From contig CBFHJA010000011.1 of NCBI GenBank assembly GCA_965656085.1, positions 44,234 to 108,233 on the forward strand: 64,000 nucleotides of DNA, written 5' to 3'. This DNA comes from Aliishimia sp965656085 (GTDB lineage Bacteria > Pseudomonadota > Alphaproteobacteria > Rhodobacterales > Rhodobacteraceae). The number at the start of each line of letters is the position of its first letter. Position 1 is the first letter of the stretch. The notes under the pieces are model-generated. The model made no database searches. It was given only the letters and a program-made list of their open reading frames with translations, and had not been told where the DNA came from. Positions 42,201-50,869 of the stretch are shown here, piece by piece. A program made the translations under genes and the position numbers.

Positions 42201-44228
42201 CAGACAGTGCAGACCCATGTGATGGCGGCCTATGCGGAAACCGGCCTGTCCTCGATGTCTGATGCCACGCGTCTGTCCGAGGATTACTTCAGACTGGATC
42301 AAGAGGCCTTCATGGGCCGCTGGATGAAGGGACGCGCGACCGAGGTCAAACGCCAGACCACCGGGACATCGTGGGCCAAGGTGGTCGAGTCCCTTGGCAA
42401 TCCGGTTCAGCAAAAAATTGTCGCCGACGATCGGGATGCCACGAATGTGCTTGTTCTGGCCGGGCCGGGTTCTGGCAAAACGCGGGTGCTGGTGCATCGC
42501 ATCGCTTACCTGATCCGCGTCCGCCGTGAAAATCCACGCAGCATTTTGGTGCTGAGCTACAACCGCCACGCGGCGGTGGAGATACGGGCACGTCTGCGGC
42601 ACCTGATCGGCGACGAAGCCTTTGGCGTGACGGTGTCGACCTGCCATGCGATGGCCATGCGGCTTGTGGGCGCAAGTTTCGCCGGTTCAAACGCGGAGAG
42701 CCGTGATTTCGACGGCATCGTCTTGGAGGCGGTGCGCCAGTTGAACGGCGAAGGGCTCAGCAAGACCGAGGCAGAGGCGCAGCGCGAGACGCTGATCCAA
42801 GGCTATCGTTGGATCTTGGTCGATGAGTATCAGGATATCGGCGCGGAGGAATACGCGCTGATCGCCGCCGTCGCCGGACGGACGATTGACGACGAGGACA
42901 TGAAGTTGAGCCTCTTCGCCGTGGGGGATGACGATCAGAACATCTATGCCTTTGCCGGCGCCTCGATCCGCTACATCCGACAATTCGAACAGGATTATCG
43001 GGCGCGGCCGGAATACCTGGTCGAGAATTACCGCTCGACCGGCCACATCATCGCCGCATCGAATGCGGTGATCGCCGGGGCGGCAGACCGGATGAAACTG
43101 GGCCATGACATTACAATTGACCGTAAGCGCCGCAAGGAACCCGCAGGCGGTGCAATGGCGCAAGGTGATCCCGTCGGGCATGGGCGCGTTCAACTGCTTC
43201 AATGCCCCCCCGGCGACCGGGCACAGGCCGTGGCCGCAGTGACGGAGTTGCAAAGGCTGGCGGCCTTGGAGCCCGGGTGGAACTGGTCGCGCACGGCGAT
43301 TATCGCGCGCAACTGGCGACAGCTTGCTCCGGTGCGCGCCTACGCCGAGGCGCAAGGCATCCCGGTCGAGATGGCCAATGAACGCCTGCCAAGCGTTTGG
43401 CGATTGCGCGAAATGCGGCAGTTCATCGACGGCATTGGCCGGGACCGGACGCGCCTGCTGGACGTGACGGATTTGTTGGCGGTCGTGAACACCCTGCCGC
43501 GCAATCGCTGGGCGGACCTGATCGCCGAGGGCGTGGCTGCCCTCGTGCAGGAGATCGGGACAGGGTCTGCCTCTGTCCCCGACCTTGTCGAGTGGTTTGG
43601 AGAATGGTCGCGCGATGCCCGCGGCGAACAGCACGGGTTGTTGTTGATGACCGCGCATCGCGCCAAGGGTCTGGAATTCGACGACGTCGTTATCCTGAAC
43701 GGTGGCTGGGACAGGCCCTCCCGAAACGAGGACCGCGATGCGCCGCGCCGCCTGTTCTACGTCGCCATGACCCGCGCCCGCCGCACTCTTGCGGTCATGA
43801 CACAAGGCGCACACGCGTTTGTGCCCTCGGAAGGCGACAGTATTCTGCGGCGGCACGCGGCTTTGCCCGAGGTCGAGGACTTGCCGCCTGACAGGACCTA
43901 CCAAATGCCGGACATGGGACAGGTGTTCATCGACTGGGCTGGCCGATTGCGCGCGGATGACCCCAGTCTCAAGGCAATTGCACAGGCGCGCACGGGCGAT
44001 CCTGTCACCCTGACCCGAGAAAAGGGCCGCTGGTGGGTGCATGACCGGCATGGCCGCCGGTTGATCGCAATGAAGAGCGAATGGACCGTGGCCGATGGGC
44101 GGCGCATCTCGTCTGCCTCCATCGGCGCGATCGTTGCGCGTCATGCGCTCGACAGCGGTGATGAGCATCGCGCGAAGTTGAAACGGGACCGCTGGGACGT
44201 CGTCCTCCCGGAAATCGTATTCGAGTAA
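39225..44228 (+). CDS. DEDD exonuclease - RecQ - UvrD fusion helicase (start uncertain, frame open from 39099)
   Basis: At least 1,667 residues. The N-terminus is a DnaQ-like 3'-5' exonuclease (VGHNI-type motif LIGHNILRHDLPHL, then NDPEADARLVFDVL). The middle is a RecQ helicase: Walker A ILPTGTGKSVCYQIPAL near 288, DEAH box VLDEAHCVSKWGHDFRPDY near 391, FGMGIDKPDIRLVVH and EAGRAGRD. The C-terminus is a UvrD/Rep SF1A helicase: LAGPGSGKTRVLVHR near 1080, LVDEYQDI near 1199, GDDDQNIYAFAGA, TAHRAKGLEFDDVVIL. 39225 is the first standard start (GTG), but exonuclease motif I (SVDLEVD, 39171-39191) lies in frame upstream with only CTG or ATT codons as possible starts. It probably resolves replication or recombination DNA, or acts in defence. 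It stands alone. Confidence 0.88.
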   Translation: MRCDETPAIRGHKGGIAAALDRLEANLGDTRHLIGHNILRHDLPHLAAMRPRLARLAEAPIDTLWLNPLAFPRNPYHHLVKHYHDGRLLSGHVNDPEADARLVFDVLANQIAAFRTLNAKAPDMLVAYHVLTTRGEQGQGFDALFSHVRGADAPSLEHARHVIGRLLAGETCSTALRHLLDQLGSPQTGWPLAYALAWISVAGGDSVMPPWVRLQFPDAARMVKRLRDTACEASGCAWCREKGDPVKALSRWFGFDGFRPAPTDAHGRPLQERIVDEGMRGNSVLGILPTGTGKSVCYQIPALAKFDRTGALTVVISPLVALMADQVAGMERAGISSAVTVNGMLSLPERQDALDKVRMGEAAMLLISPEQLRSVSVRSVLKQREIGLWVLDEAHCVSKWGHDFRPDYRYISRFIRETAGDDDPAAVICLTATAKPEVVRDIRDHFHQRLGTELLLLDGGASRTNLSFEVRSTGRRTKLADILAVIEQRLPSEGASGAVVYCATRKSTEDVAQFLQQQGLSAEPYHAGLTPDQKKTIQERFRVGDLRVVAATNAFGMGIDKPDIRLVVHGDIPGSLENYLQEAGRAGRDRDHANCVLLYAPDDVERQFQLSARSRLDRKEIGAILKAVRRMDQRTHSTGVVVATSGEIVRQEHDREFQRESATDDTRVKTAISWLEEAKLLSREENRVQVFPSSLRVRSLDEASARMDKAQITGTRRTQLMDLVRHLMNAPPDEGISTDELTGVSGLTGGQLTKALADLESLGIAQNDTAVTVFVHSGVPDDSRKRLVQATRLETDLIALMREEAPDAEDQVSTPFNLQLASQKLRDAGHSHVRPDMIEKLLRGMARDGRDLDGGKGNVRLRKASRETLFVALQRAWSVLEHSARLRRQAGEALVAHLLGRLAKGQRGKDQQIETTLGDMLASLTGDAFLRGQVKQMTRLMDRALLWLHEQDVVTLGKGLTVFRPAMTVQLSPGKTQFLVKDFAPLQEHYDEQTVQTHVMAAYAETGLSSMSDATRLSEDYFRLDQEAFMGRWMKGRATEVKRQTTGTSWAKVVESLGNPVQQKIVADDRDATNVLVLAGPGSGKTRVLVHRIAYLIRVRRENPRSILVLSYNRHAAVEIRARLRHLIGDEAFGVTVSTCHAMAMRLVGASFAGSNAESRDFDGIVLEAVRQLNGEGLSKTEAEAQRETLIQGYRWILVDEYQDIGAEEYALIAAVAGRTIDDEDMKLSLFAVGDDDQNIYAFAGASIRYIRQFEQDYRARPEYLVENYRSTGHIIAASNAVIAGAADRMKLGHDITIDRKRRKEPAGGAMAQGDPVGHGRVQLLQCPPGDRAQAVAAVTELQRLAALEPGWNWSRTAIIARNWRQLAPVRAYAEAQGIPVEMANERLPSVWRLREMRQFIDGIGRDRTRLLDVTDLLAVVNTLPRNRWADLIAEGVAALVQEIGTGSASVPDLVEWFGEWSRDARGEQHGLLLMTAHRAKGLEFDDVVILNGGWDRPSRNEDRDAPRRLFYVAMTRARRTLAVMTQGAHAFVPSEGDSILRRHAALPEVEDLPPDRTYQMPDMGQVFIDWAGRLRADDPSLKAIAQARTGDPVTLTREKGRWWVHDRHGRRLIAMKSEWTVADGRRISSASIGAIVARHALDSGDEHRAKLKRDRWDVVLPEIVFE

Positions 44229-44310
44229 GGCTGGTCTACCTCGATTGTGCGGCTGAGCAATGTACCGCTTTAGGCCCTGCCCCTGACTTGCACCGGGCCG
44301 AGGTCTGCCC

Positions 44311-44547
44311 TCACACCCCCTCGGACCTGAGGATTTGCGTCTCTGTCAGGGCGACGACCACTGTGCCGACACCGTTCCGAGTTTCGATCAGGCCCAGATG
44401 GCTGATCCGGCTGAGCGCGTCCCGCACGGGGGTGCGGCTCACGCCGAAGGATTTCGGCTTGGATCGTGTCTGCTGTGGTTTTCGGGGCGTCGGTATCGGG
44501 TGAAGGCCTTCATGGCGCCCCGCTATTGCTGCATACATGTCTGGCAA
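44311..44547 (-). pseudogene. Truncated GntR-family regulator remnant
   Basis: The minus strand encodes FGVSRTPVRDALSRISHLGL followed by IETRNGVGTVVV, the recognition helix and wing of a GntR regulator. The first helix appears out of frame (AEILRRE-like residues in another frame) and the whole ligand-binding FCD/UTRA domain is missing. It lies upstream of the M24-like/nitrilase operon, which a GntR protein may once have regulated. Confidence 0.65.
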
Positions 44548-44647
44548 ATCTCACGCTATATGTCGCAAAATAGCCTGCCAATGCGCTATGCCTGCATACA
44601 GATAAGGCTATCAGGCGGTTCTCGCCCTACCCTTTAAGGATTGTATC

Positions 44648-45805
44648 ATGCTAGATCAGGCCCGCACCCGCACAAGTGAGCTTCAGACCCGGATGCGGGA
44701 TCTTGGCATTCGCCGCGCGATCTTCACCGATGAAAGCTCAATCGCCTATCTCGCCGGTTTCTGGGGCTATCTTGGCATCGAATTCGGCCGCCCGACGATG
44801 CTGGTGGTCGATGCCGAAGACAGCCCCATCGTCATCACACCGCTGATGGAATCCGAGATGGTCAGCGCCATGACGTGGGTCGAAGATGTGCGCACCTGGG
44901 AGGATATGGGCCAGAACAGCTGGGGCCGCGCGCTGGCTGAGGCGCTTGAGACGGCGCCAGAGGCGGCATGGGTCGAGCGCGGGTCGATCCCAGCCATCGT
45001 GCGCAACTTCCTTGATGACCAGTATCCCGGTGTGCCGATCAAGGATATCTCGCCTGTCCTCGGCGCGCAGCGCATGATCAAGTCCCCGTTCGAGATCGAG
45101 GTGATGAAACAGGCGGGGCGGATTGCAGGCGCGATGATGGGAGCCGCCCACGCGAGCCTGCGCGCGGGCGTTCCGGAATACGAAAGCGCGCTGGCGGTGA
45201 TCGAGGCGGGCTCGCACAAGGCAGCGGAGTTCCTCACGGCCAGCGGGTGGGACCGCTTCGTTTCGCCGATGATCCACAACCTTCAGATCCTGCAAAGCGG
45301 GCGCGATACGTCGATGGTGCATAGGCGTGCCTCGGTCCGGCGGTATCAACGCGCCGATCCGGTCTATTTCTGTTTCTGCAACATGGCGCAGTTCAAACAA
45401 TACAAGCTGGGCTTTGACCGCATGTTCCATATCGGCGAGGTGACGGATGAAGCTGCCCGCGTGCAACAGGCAGCCATCGACGCGCAGCAAGCCGCTTTGG
45501 CCGCGATCCGCCCCGGTATCGAGGCGCAAGAGGTCGCCGCCGCCGCGAACGAGGTCTATGCCGCACGCGGGTATGAAACCGGATATCGGACCGGACGCTC
45601 CATCGGTGTCGCCTACCTTGAAGCCCCAGAGTTGAAGGCAGGCGACACGACGATCCTGAAACCCGGCATGACCTTTGCGGTCGATGGCGGCATTTCGGTG
45701 GACGGGGTGACAGCGGGGCGGATCGGAGACAGCATCGTGGTGACGCAAACCGGGTTTGACTACATCACCGACTACCCCCGCACCCTGCTGATCTCGGAAC
45801 AATGA
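44648..45805 (+). CDS. M24-like (creatinase/prolidase fold) protein lacking metal ligands
   Basis: A 385-residue pita-bread-fold protein with a creatinase-type N-terminal domain (AIFTDESSIAYLAGFWGYLGIEFGRPTMLVV) and M24 catalytic-like domain (MIKSPFEIEVMKQAGRIAGAMM). The usual five metal ligands are not conserved. The GHGIG His position reads TGRSIGVAYLE, the LEPGM-x-x-x-E segment reads LKPGMTFAVDGG, and the final Glu region reads AGRIGDSIVVT. It therefore resembles metal-independent creatinase in principle, but it also lacks the creatinase GHSFG His. The stop overlaps the nitrilase-family gene by 4 bp. It probably hydrolyses a creatine-like or N-carbamoyl/ureido substrate, or has a non-hydrolytic role. 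Confidence 0.8.
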   Translation: MLDQARTRTSELQTRMRDLGIRRAIFTDESSIAYLAGFWGYLGIEFGRPTMLVVDAEDSPIVITPLMESEMVSAMTWVEDVRTWEDMGQNSWGRALAEALETAPEAAWVERGSIPAIVRNFLDDQYPGVPIKDISPVLGAQRMIKSPFEIEVMKQAGRIAGAMMGAAHASLRAGVPEYESALAVIEAGSHKAAEFLTASGWDRFVSPMIHNLQILQSGRDTSMVHRRASVRRYQRADPVYFCFCNMAQFKQYKLGFDRMFHIGEVTDEAARVQQAAIDAQQAALAAIRPGIEAQEVAAAANEVYAARGYETGYRTGRSIGVAYLEAPELKAGDTTILKPGMTFAVDGGISVDGVTAGRIGDSIVVTQTGFDYITDYPRTLLISEQ

Positions 45806-46602
45806 GCATGGGCCGCGTGCTTCGTCTTGCGGTTGGTCAGGCCCCGGCGGAGCTGCCCACACCGGGCGACCGGCTGGACTGGTTGGAAGGCATCCTGCCC
45901 GAGGTTGCCGCGCAAGCGGCTGACCTGCTCTTGTTGCCCGAACTTTTTGCCAGTGGCTACAATATCGGCGATGAGGTCGCGGCCCGCGCTGAGCCTGCCG
46001 ATGGCCCGACGGCGCAGCGCATCGCCGCAATGGCGCGCCAGCACCACATCGCCATCCAATACGGGTTTGCCGAACAGGCCGGGGATGCGGTCTACAACGC
46101 GGCGCAGTGCCTTGGCTCTGACGGTGCGCTTTTGGGCGGCCACCGCAAACTGGCGATACCGCCGGGGTTCGAGCGGGACCACTTTACGCCCGGCCAAGGC
46201 TGCACGCTGTTCACCTATCGCGATGTGCGGATCGCCACGCTGATCTGCTATGATGCCGAGTTCCCGGAAACCGCACGGCATTTGGCCGCTATGGGGGCAG
46301 AGGTCATCCTCGTTCCCACCGCGCTTGGTGCACAATGGGGCTGGGTCGCGCAGAAGATGATCCCGACCCGGGCCTATGAGAACGGGGTCTTTCTGGCCTA
46401 TGCCAACAGTGCCGGCACAGAAAACGGCCTGTGCTTTCTGGGCGGCAGTTTCATTGCAACGCCGGACGGTCATGAAGTGGCCCGTGCCGGATCGCAGCCC
46501 GGTCTGATCTACGGTGATCTTCATCTTGGCGATGTCGCGACAGCACAAGCGCGGCTCCCCTACCTCAGGGACCGTCTGACATTGGCTTTGGGCAGTCCAT
46601 GA
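45802..46602 (+). CDS. Carbon-nitrogen hydrolase (nitrilase superfamily)
   Basis: A 266-residue nitrilase-superfamily amidase. The Glu-Lys-Cys triad is visible as LLLPELFASGY, GGHRKLAIPPGFERDHFTPG and ATLICYDAEFPETAR. The family works as multimers and hydrolyses amides or N-carbamoyl groups; a nitrilase proper is less likely. The ATG overlaps the stop of the M24-like gene (ATGA), so both proteins probably act on one pathway, for example release and then deamidation of an ureido or amide compound. A second Met two codons in is an alternative start. Confidence 0.9.
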   Translation: MSMGRVLRLAVGQAPAELPTPGDRLDWLEGILPEVAAQAADLLLLPELFASGYNIGDEVAARAEPADGPTAQRIAAMARQHHIAIQYGFAEQAGDAVYNAAQCLGSDGALLGGHRKLAIPPGFERDHFTPGQGCTLFTYRDVRIATLICYDAEFPETARHLAAMGAEVILVPTALGAQWGWVAQKMIPTRAYENGVFLAYANSAGTENGLCFLGGSFIATPDGHEVARAGSQPGLIYGDLHLGDVATAQARLPYLRDRLTLALGSP

Positions 46603-46817
46603 GCAGACAGTGGCTGCAACCGGCCCTTGCCCAGACTTACCATTGAAGCCGAATTGCCGCAGGCCACGGGTCCGCCCTCAAAAGCGCATGGCACATGCCG
46701 TGCACCGGCGATCGCGGCGGTGCGAAACAGCATGAAGTTTTGATGACCGGCGTTGTCGATCCGAGGTACATAGGGCACAAGCAGCCCTGTGCGGCCCAAT
46801 CCACGGCGGAGCAGACC

Positions 46818-47858
46818 TTGAGCATCGTGATTTCGCACCTCAGCAAGACATTCGGACGCCACGCGGCCGTCGACGACATCTCCCTCGACATCGCCGCAGG
46901 CGAGTTCCTCGTGGTTCTGGGGCCGTCCGGATGCGGGAAGTCGACGCTGTTGCGGCTGATCGCCGGGCTGGACCGCCCGGATCGCGGTGAGATCGCCATC
47001 GACGGCCAGCCTGTCGCGGGCCCCGGGGTCGAGACGCCGCCCGAAGAGCGGGCGGTGGGCGTCGTGTTCCAGTCCTACGCGCTTTGGCCGCACATGAGCG
47101 TGCGCGACAACGTGGCCTTCCCGGCCGAGGCGCGCGGACTGTCGCGCTCCGCCGCGCGCCGCGAAGCAGAGGGGCACCTTGCGACCGTGGACCTGACCGC
47201 CTTCGCCGACCGGCTGCCGGCCGCTTTGTCGGGCGGGCAGAGGCAAAGAACCGCGCTGGCGCGCTGTCTCGCCGGCGGCGCGCGCACCATTTTGATGGAC
47301 GAGCCGCTCGCCAATCTCGATCCGCACCTGCGCGCGCGGATGGAGGCCGAGATCGCCGGGTTTCATCGCCAGGCCGGCGTCACGACGCTCTACATCACCC
47401 ATGACCAGCGCGAGGCGATGGCGATGGCCGACCGGATCGCCGTGATGGAAAAGGGCCGGTTCCTGCAGGTCGCCCGGCCACAGGAGATCCACGACCGGCC
47501 CGCCTGCGAAAGCGTGGCGCGGTTCATCGGGCGGGCCGCGGTGCTCGACGCAGCGGTGACCGGAACGGATGAGGCGTGGACGGCTCAGGCGGGACCGCTC
47601 TCGGCCCGGGCTGCCGGGGCGTCGCGCCCGGGACCCGCGCGCATCATGATCCGCCCGGGCGATGTCGGCCTGACAGACCCGGGCGGTACGGCCGCGACCG
47701 CGCGCCTGCGCGACGTCTTTTATCGCGGCGGAGCTTGGGAGGCGCTGGCCGATGTGGCCGGCATCGCCGAACCGCTGCCCGTCGCAGCCATCCGGCCTTT
47801 GCGCAATGGCGAGACGGTGGGCATGACGCTGCACGGGGCCTGGGTGCTGCCGGGCTGA
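46818..47858 (+). CDS. ABC transporter ATP-binding protein (FbpC/PotA type)
   Basis: A 346-residue importer ATPase. Motifs: SKTFGRHAAVDDISLDIAAG, Walker A VLGPSGCGKSTLLRLIAG, Q-loop VVFQSYALWPHMSVRDN, signature ALSGGQRQRTALARCL, Walker B TILMDEPLANLDP, H-loop TLYITHDQREAMAMADR, and a C-terminal TOBE-like domain (RIMIRPGDVGLTDPGG). I chose the TTG at 46818 with GGAG 6 nt upstream, because residues before it do not match the family; an ATG at 46743 is possible. It converges on the permease and binding-protein genes 49 bp away, an unusual head-to-head arrangement of one transporter. Confidence 0.88.
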   Translation: MSIVISHLSKTFGRHAAVDDISLDIAAGEFLVVLGPSGCGKSTLLRLIAGLDRPDRGEIAIDGQPVAGPGVETPPEERAVGVVFQSYALWPHMSVRDNVAFPAEARGLSRSAARREAEGHLATVDLTAFADRLPAALSGGQRQRTALARCLAGGARTILMDEPLANLDPHLRARMEAEIAGFHRQAGVTTLYITHDQREAMAMADRIAVMEKGRFLQVARPQEIHDRPACESVARFIGRAAVLDAAVTGTDEAWTAQAGPLSARAAGASRPGPARIMIRPGDVGLTDPGGTAATARLRDVFYRGGAWEALADVAGIAEPLPVAAIRPLRNGETVGMTLHGAWVLPG

Positions 47859-47906
47859 CACGGGGCGGCCCGAACAGCGCAACGGACGAACAGATGCAGT
47901 GCCGGA

Positions 47907-49625
47907 TCACAGCCGCCAGGGCACCACGCCCGGCGGCAGATGCCGACCCGCCCGGTCCAGCGCCAGCATCAGCACCACCGTCGCCAGCACCGTCACGCAG
48001 GACATCGCCGCCGCAAGCGTGGTGTAGCCCCCATCCTCATAGTTGAAGATCGTCGTGCCGATGGTCTCGTTGCCGGTCGACCACAGCAGCGCCGACACCG
48101 TGACCTCGTTATAGGCGGTGAGAAACATCAAGATTGCCCCCGACGCCGCCGCGGGCGCCAAAAGCGGGCCGAAGATCCGCCGGATCCGCTGGCCGAACCG
48201 CGCGCCCGACACCCGCGCCGCGTCGTCCAGCGCCGGGTCAAGCTGCCCGAACGCCGCCGTGACGGGTTTGAGCGCGATCGACAGGAAGGCGGTCAGATAG
48301 GCGAGGAAGATGATCCCCAGCGTGTTGTAGAGCGACAGCCCGATCACCGGCAGCGGGCGGATGAAGGCGAGGATGAACGCCACCGAGATCACCAGCCCCG
48401 GAATGGCATAGCCCAGATCGGCCAGCGTCGCGAGGCCGCCGCCGACACGCCGGGGCAGCCACGCGGCGCGCCCGAGAAAATACGCGATCAGCACCGACAG
48501 CCCCGCCAGCACCGCCGCCGCCGCCCCTGCGGTCAGGGTCGAATTCACAAATGCGCGCGCGGTCGCCGCCTGCCTAAACAGGATCTCGGCGAAATTGGAC
48601 AGCGTCACAGTCTCGGACGTCAGCGGCAAACCATAGGTGCGCACCAGTGCCGTGGCCGTCAGCGCCGCCAGCGGCATCAGCAGCGTCGCCGTGACATAGG
48701 CAAAGAGACCCGCCTCGACCAGTGGGCGGCGGCGGCCCAGCACGATCTGGAGCGGGGCCTGTGGCGGGCCGGTGACCTGCGCGCGCATCCGCCGCGCCAG
48801 CCCCATCTGCACCGCGATGGCGAGGCAGGCCACGGCCGCGAGGATGATGGCGATCACCGCCATGTCAGTTAGCACGCTGGGCCCGAAGCTCGACAGGCGC
48901 CGCCAGATCAGCACTGGCAGCGTGGTATAGCGTGCCGGGATGCCGAGAATGGCCTGGATGCCGAAATTTCCCAGCGCGGAGACGAAGGCCAGCATGAACC
49001 CCGCCACCAGCGTCGGCGCCAGCAGCGGCAGCAGGATGCGCCGCAGCAGCCGCGCGGGCCGGGCACCGGCGATGCGGGCGGCCTCCACCATCTCGCGCGG
49101 CAGGCTCTTCAGCGCGGCCAGCACCACCAGAAAGACCAGCGGCATATGCTGCACCGTCAAGAGCAGCATCACGCCGAACGGGGTGTGGAGCGGATGCGGG
49201 CTGCCGGGCGGCGGCGCGATCCCCAGCGTGACCAGCACCGGGCTGCCGGGGCCGAGCGCCTGCACCCATGCGATGGCCGTGACCTGCGGCGGGATCATCA
49301 TCGGCAGCAGCAGCAGGAAGACCCACACGCCCTTGCGCCGCACATCCGTCAGGCCGATGACCAGCGCCAGACCGGTGCCGATCACCATCGCCGCCAGCGC
49401 AGAGACGGCTGAGGATTCGAGGCTGTTCCACGCCGCGCGCTGCACCGACCGGCTGCCGAGCGCGTCGATCAGCGGGCCGAGCGCAAACACGTCGCCACCG
49501 GACAGCGCGACGCGCAGCAGCAGCCCCAGCGGGAAGGCGAACAGCGCCAGCCCGAAAAGGACGAGCGCGGCGAGGGTCGCCCCCTCGCCGCGCTGCATGT
49601 CGGACAGGGCGCGCAAGCGCGCCAT
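47907..49625 (-). CDS. ABC transporter permease with two fused permease domains (FbpB type)
   Basis: A 572-residue membrane protein with about 12 helices in two homologous halves. Each half carries an EAA-like loop, in EMVEAARIAGARPARLLRRILLPLL and DDAARVSGARFGQRIRRIFGPLL. This fused layout is typical of ferric-iron (FbpB/SfuB) and some 2-aminoethylphosphonate importers. The ATG ending at 49625 lies one base after the binding-protein stop and opens MARLRALSDMQRGEGATLAAL; a longer frame runs into the neighbour and is rejected. It works with the binding protein upstream and the ATPase encoded convergently. Confidence 0.9.
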   Translation of the reverse strand: MARLRALSDMQRGEGATLAALVLFGLALFAFPLGLLLRVALSGGDVFALGPLIDALGSRSVQRAAWNSLESSAVSALAAMVIGTGLALVIGLTDVRRKGVWVFLLLLPMMIPPQVTAIAWVQALGPGSPVLVTLGIAPPPGSPHPLHTPFGVMLLLTVQHMPLVFLVVLAALKSLPREMVEAARIAGARPARLLRRILLPLLAPTLVAGFMLAFVSALGNFGIQAILGIPARYTTLPVLIWRRLSSFGPSVLTDMAVIAIILAAVACLAIAVQMGLARRMRAQVTGPPQAPLQIVLGRRRPLVEAGLFAYVTATLLMPLAALTATALVRTYGLPLTSETVTLSNFAEILFRQAATARAFVNSTLTAGAAAAVLAGLSVLIAYFLGRAAWLPRRVGGGLATLADLGYAIPGLVISVAFILAFIRPLPVIGLSLYNTLGIIFLAYLTAFLSIALKPVTAAFGQLDPALDDAARVSGARFGQRIRRIFGPLLAPAAASGAILMFLTAYNEVTVSALLWSTGNETIGTTIFNYEDGGYTTLAAAMSCVTVLATVVLMLALDRAGRHLPPGVVPWRL

Positions 49626-49626
49626 G

Positions 49627-50607
49627 TCAGCCCCCGAAGATGTCGATGAAGCGTTCCTTGTTCTCCATGTCGTTCTCAAGCGCCTGCGCGGGGTCGAACT
49701 CGATCAGCTTGATCTCGTCGCGCGGCGGGAAGCCTTCGGGCGGCGTGATCGCGGGATGCGCCGGCAGATAGCCCTGATCGGCGGCCAGTTGCTGGCCCTC
49801 GGGCGACAACAGGAAGTCGATGAAGGCCTTGGCGGCATCGGGGTTCTGCGCCGTGGACAGAATGGCCGCCGGCTCGGTCACCGCCGACACGCCCTCGGAG
49901 GGGAAGACAAACTCGACCGGCGCGCCGTCCAGCTTGTTGCGGATCGGCAGGAAATCCACAACGAAGCCATAGAGCTTCTCGCCGCCCGCAACCGCGCGGT
50001 AGGTGCCGCCATTGCCGCCCTCCGGGATCGCGCCCTGATCTGCAAGGCCTTCATAGAGGTCCCAGCCAAGATCGGCATGCGCCGTCAGCGCCGCCATGTG
50101 GATCGTCGCGGCCCCGGAGGTCAGCGGCGAGGGCATGGCGATCTGGCCCTGCGCCTCGGGCTTGAGCAGGTCGAGATAGCTTTGCGGGATCATCTCGGCG
50201 GCGGTGTTGTAGACGATGCCGGTGGTGATCAGCTTGGTCGAGAAGTAATGCCCCTCATCATCCATGATCGCCGGGTCATAGGCGGAGATGTCGGCTTCGG
50301 GGTAGGCCATCAGGCGGCCTTCGGCCTCCAGCCCCTCCATCGTGACCATGTCGGCGATCAGCAGCACGTCGGGCTGGGGCTGACCGGCTTCGAACTCGGC
50401 GCGCAGCTTGGCCATGACGCGTGTGGTGCCGTCACGGAACCAGTCCACTTCGACGCCGGGATGGGCGGCCTTGAACGCGTCCACGGTCGCCTGCGCGTCG
50501 GCGTTGGGCTGGGACGTATAGAGCGTCAGCGCGCCGGAGATATCTTGTGCTGCGAGCGGCGCGCCGAGGGCGCTGACGAGGGTCGCGATGGTAAGCATGC
50601 GAGTCAT
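49627..50607 (-). CDS. Periplasmic solute-binding protein of an iron/phosphonate-type ABC transporter
   Basis: A 326-residue family-1 solute-binding protein. The signal peptide MTRMLTIATLVSALGAPLAAQ is probably cleaved after PLAA. The mature start ALTLYTSQPNADAQATVDAF and DVLLIADMVTMEGLEAEGRL are typical of the FbpA/AfuA and aminoethylphosphonate-binding group. The tandem Tyr ligands of FbpA are not clearly present near the C-terminus, so the ligand may be a phosphonate, polyamine or other solute rather than Fe(III). ATG ending at 50607 with AGGA 7 nt upstream. First gene of the minus-strand transporter pair. Confidence 0.88.
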   Translation of the reverse strand: MTRMLTIATLVSALGAPLAAQDISGALTLYTSQPNADAQATVDAFKAAHPGVEVDWFRDGTTRVMAKLRAEFEAGQPQPDVLLIADMVTMEGLEAEGRLMAYPEADISAYDPAIMDDEGHYFSTKLITTGIVYNTAAEMIPQSYLDLLKPEAQGQIAMPSPLTSGAATIHMAALTAHADLGWDLYEGLADQGAIPEGGNGGTYRAVAGGEKLYGFVVDFLPIRNKLDGAPVEFVFPSEGVSAVTEPAAILSTAQNPDAAKAFIDFLLSPEGQQLAADQGYLPAHPAITPPEGFPPRDEIKLIEFDPAQALENDMENKERFIDIFGG

Positions 50608-50869
50608 TTGTGTATCCTGTCTTCGATTTTGGAGATGCTGCGGTGGTAGACCAAGCATGTGACGCTTTCTTGAAGACTGGCCCGGAACCCGCAGCTTGCG
50701 CGCACGACGCGCAGGAGGCCGTCACGTTACACCTGCGCGGCGCCTACAGGCCGGTGCATGTTATTTTGCAAAGGCAGGGTGGCCGGTAAACCGGAGGAAG
50801 CCGACATGGCTTTGCCGCGCAGAAACGCTGCATGTGAGCAAGCCCGCTGGCCGGAAAGGGGCGTTCCGG

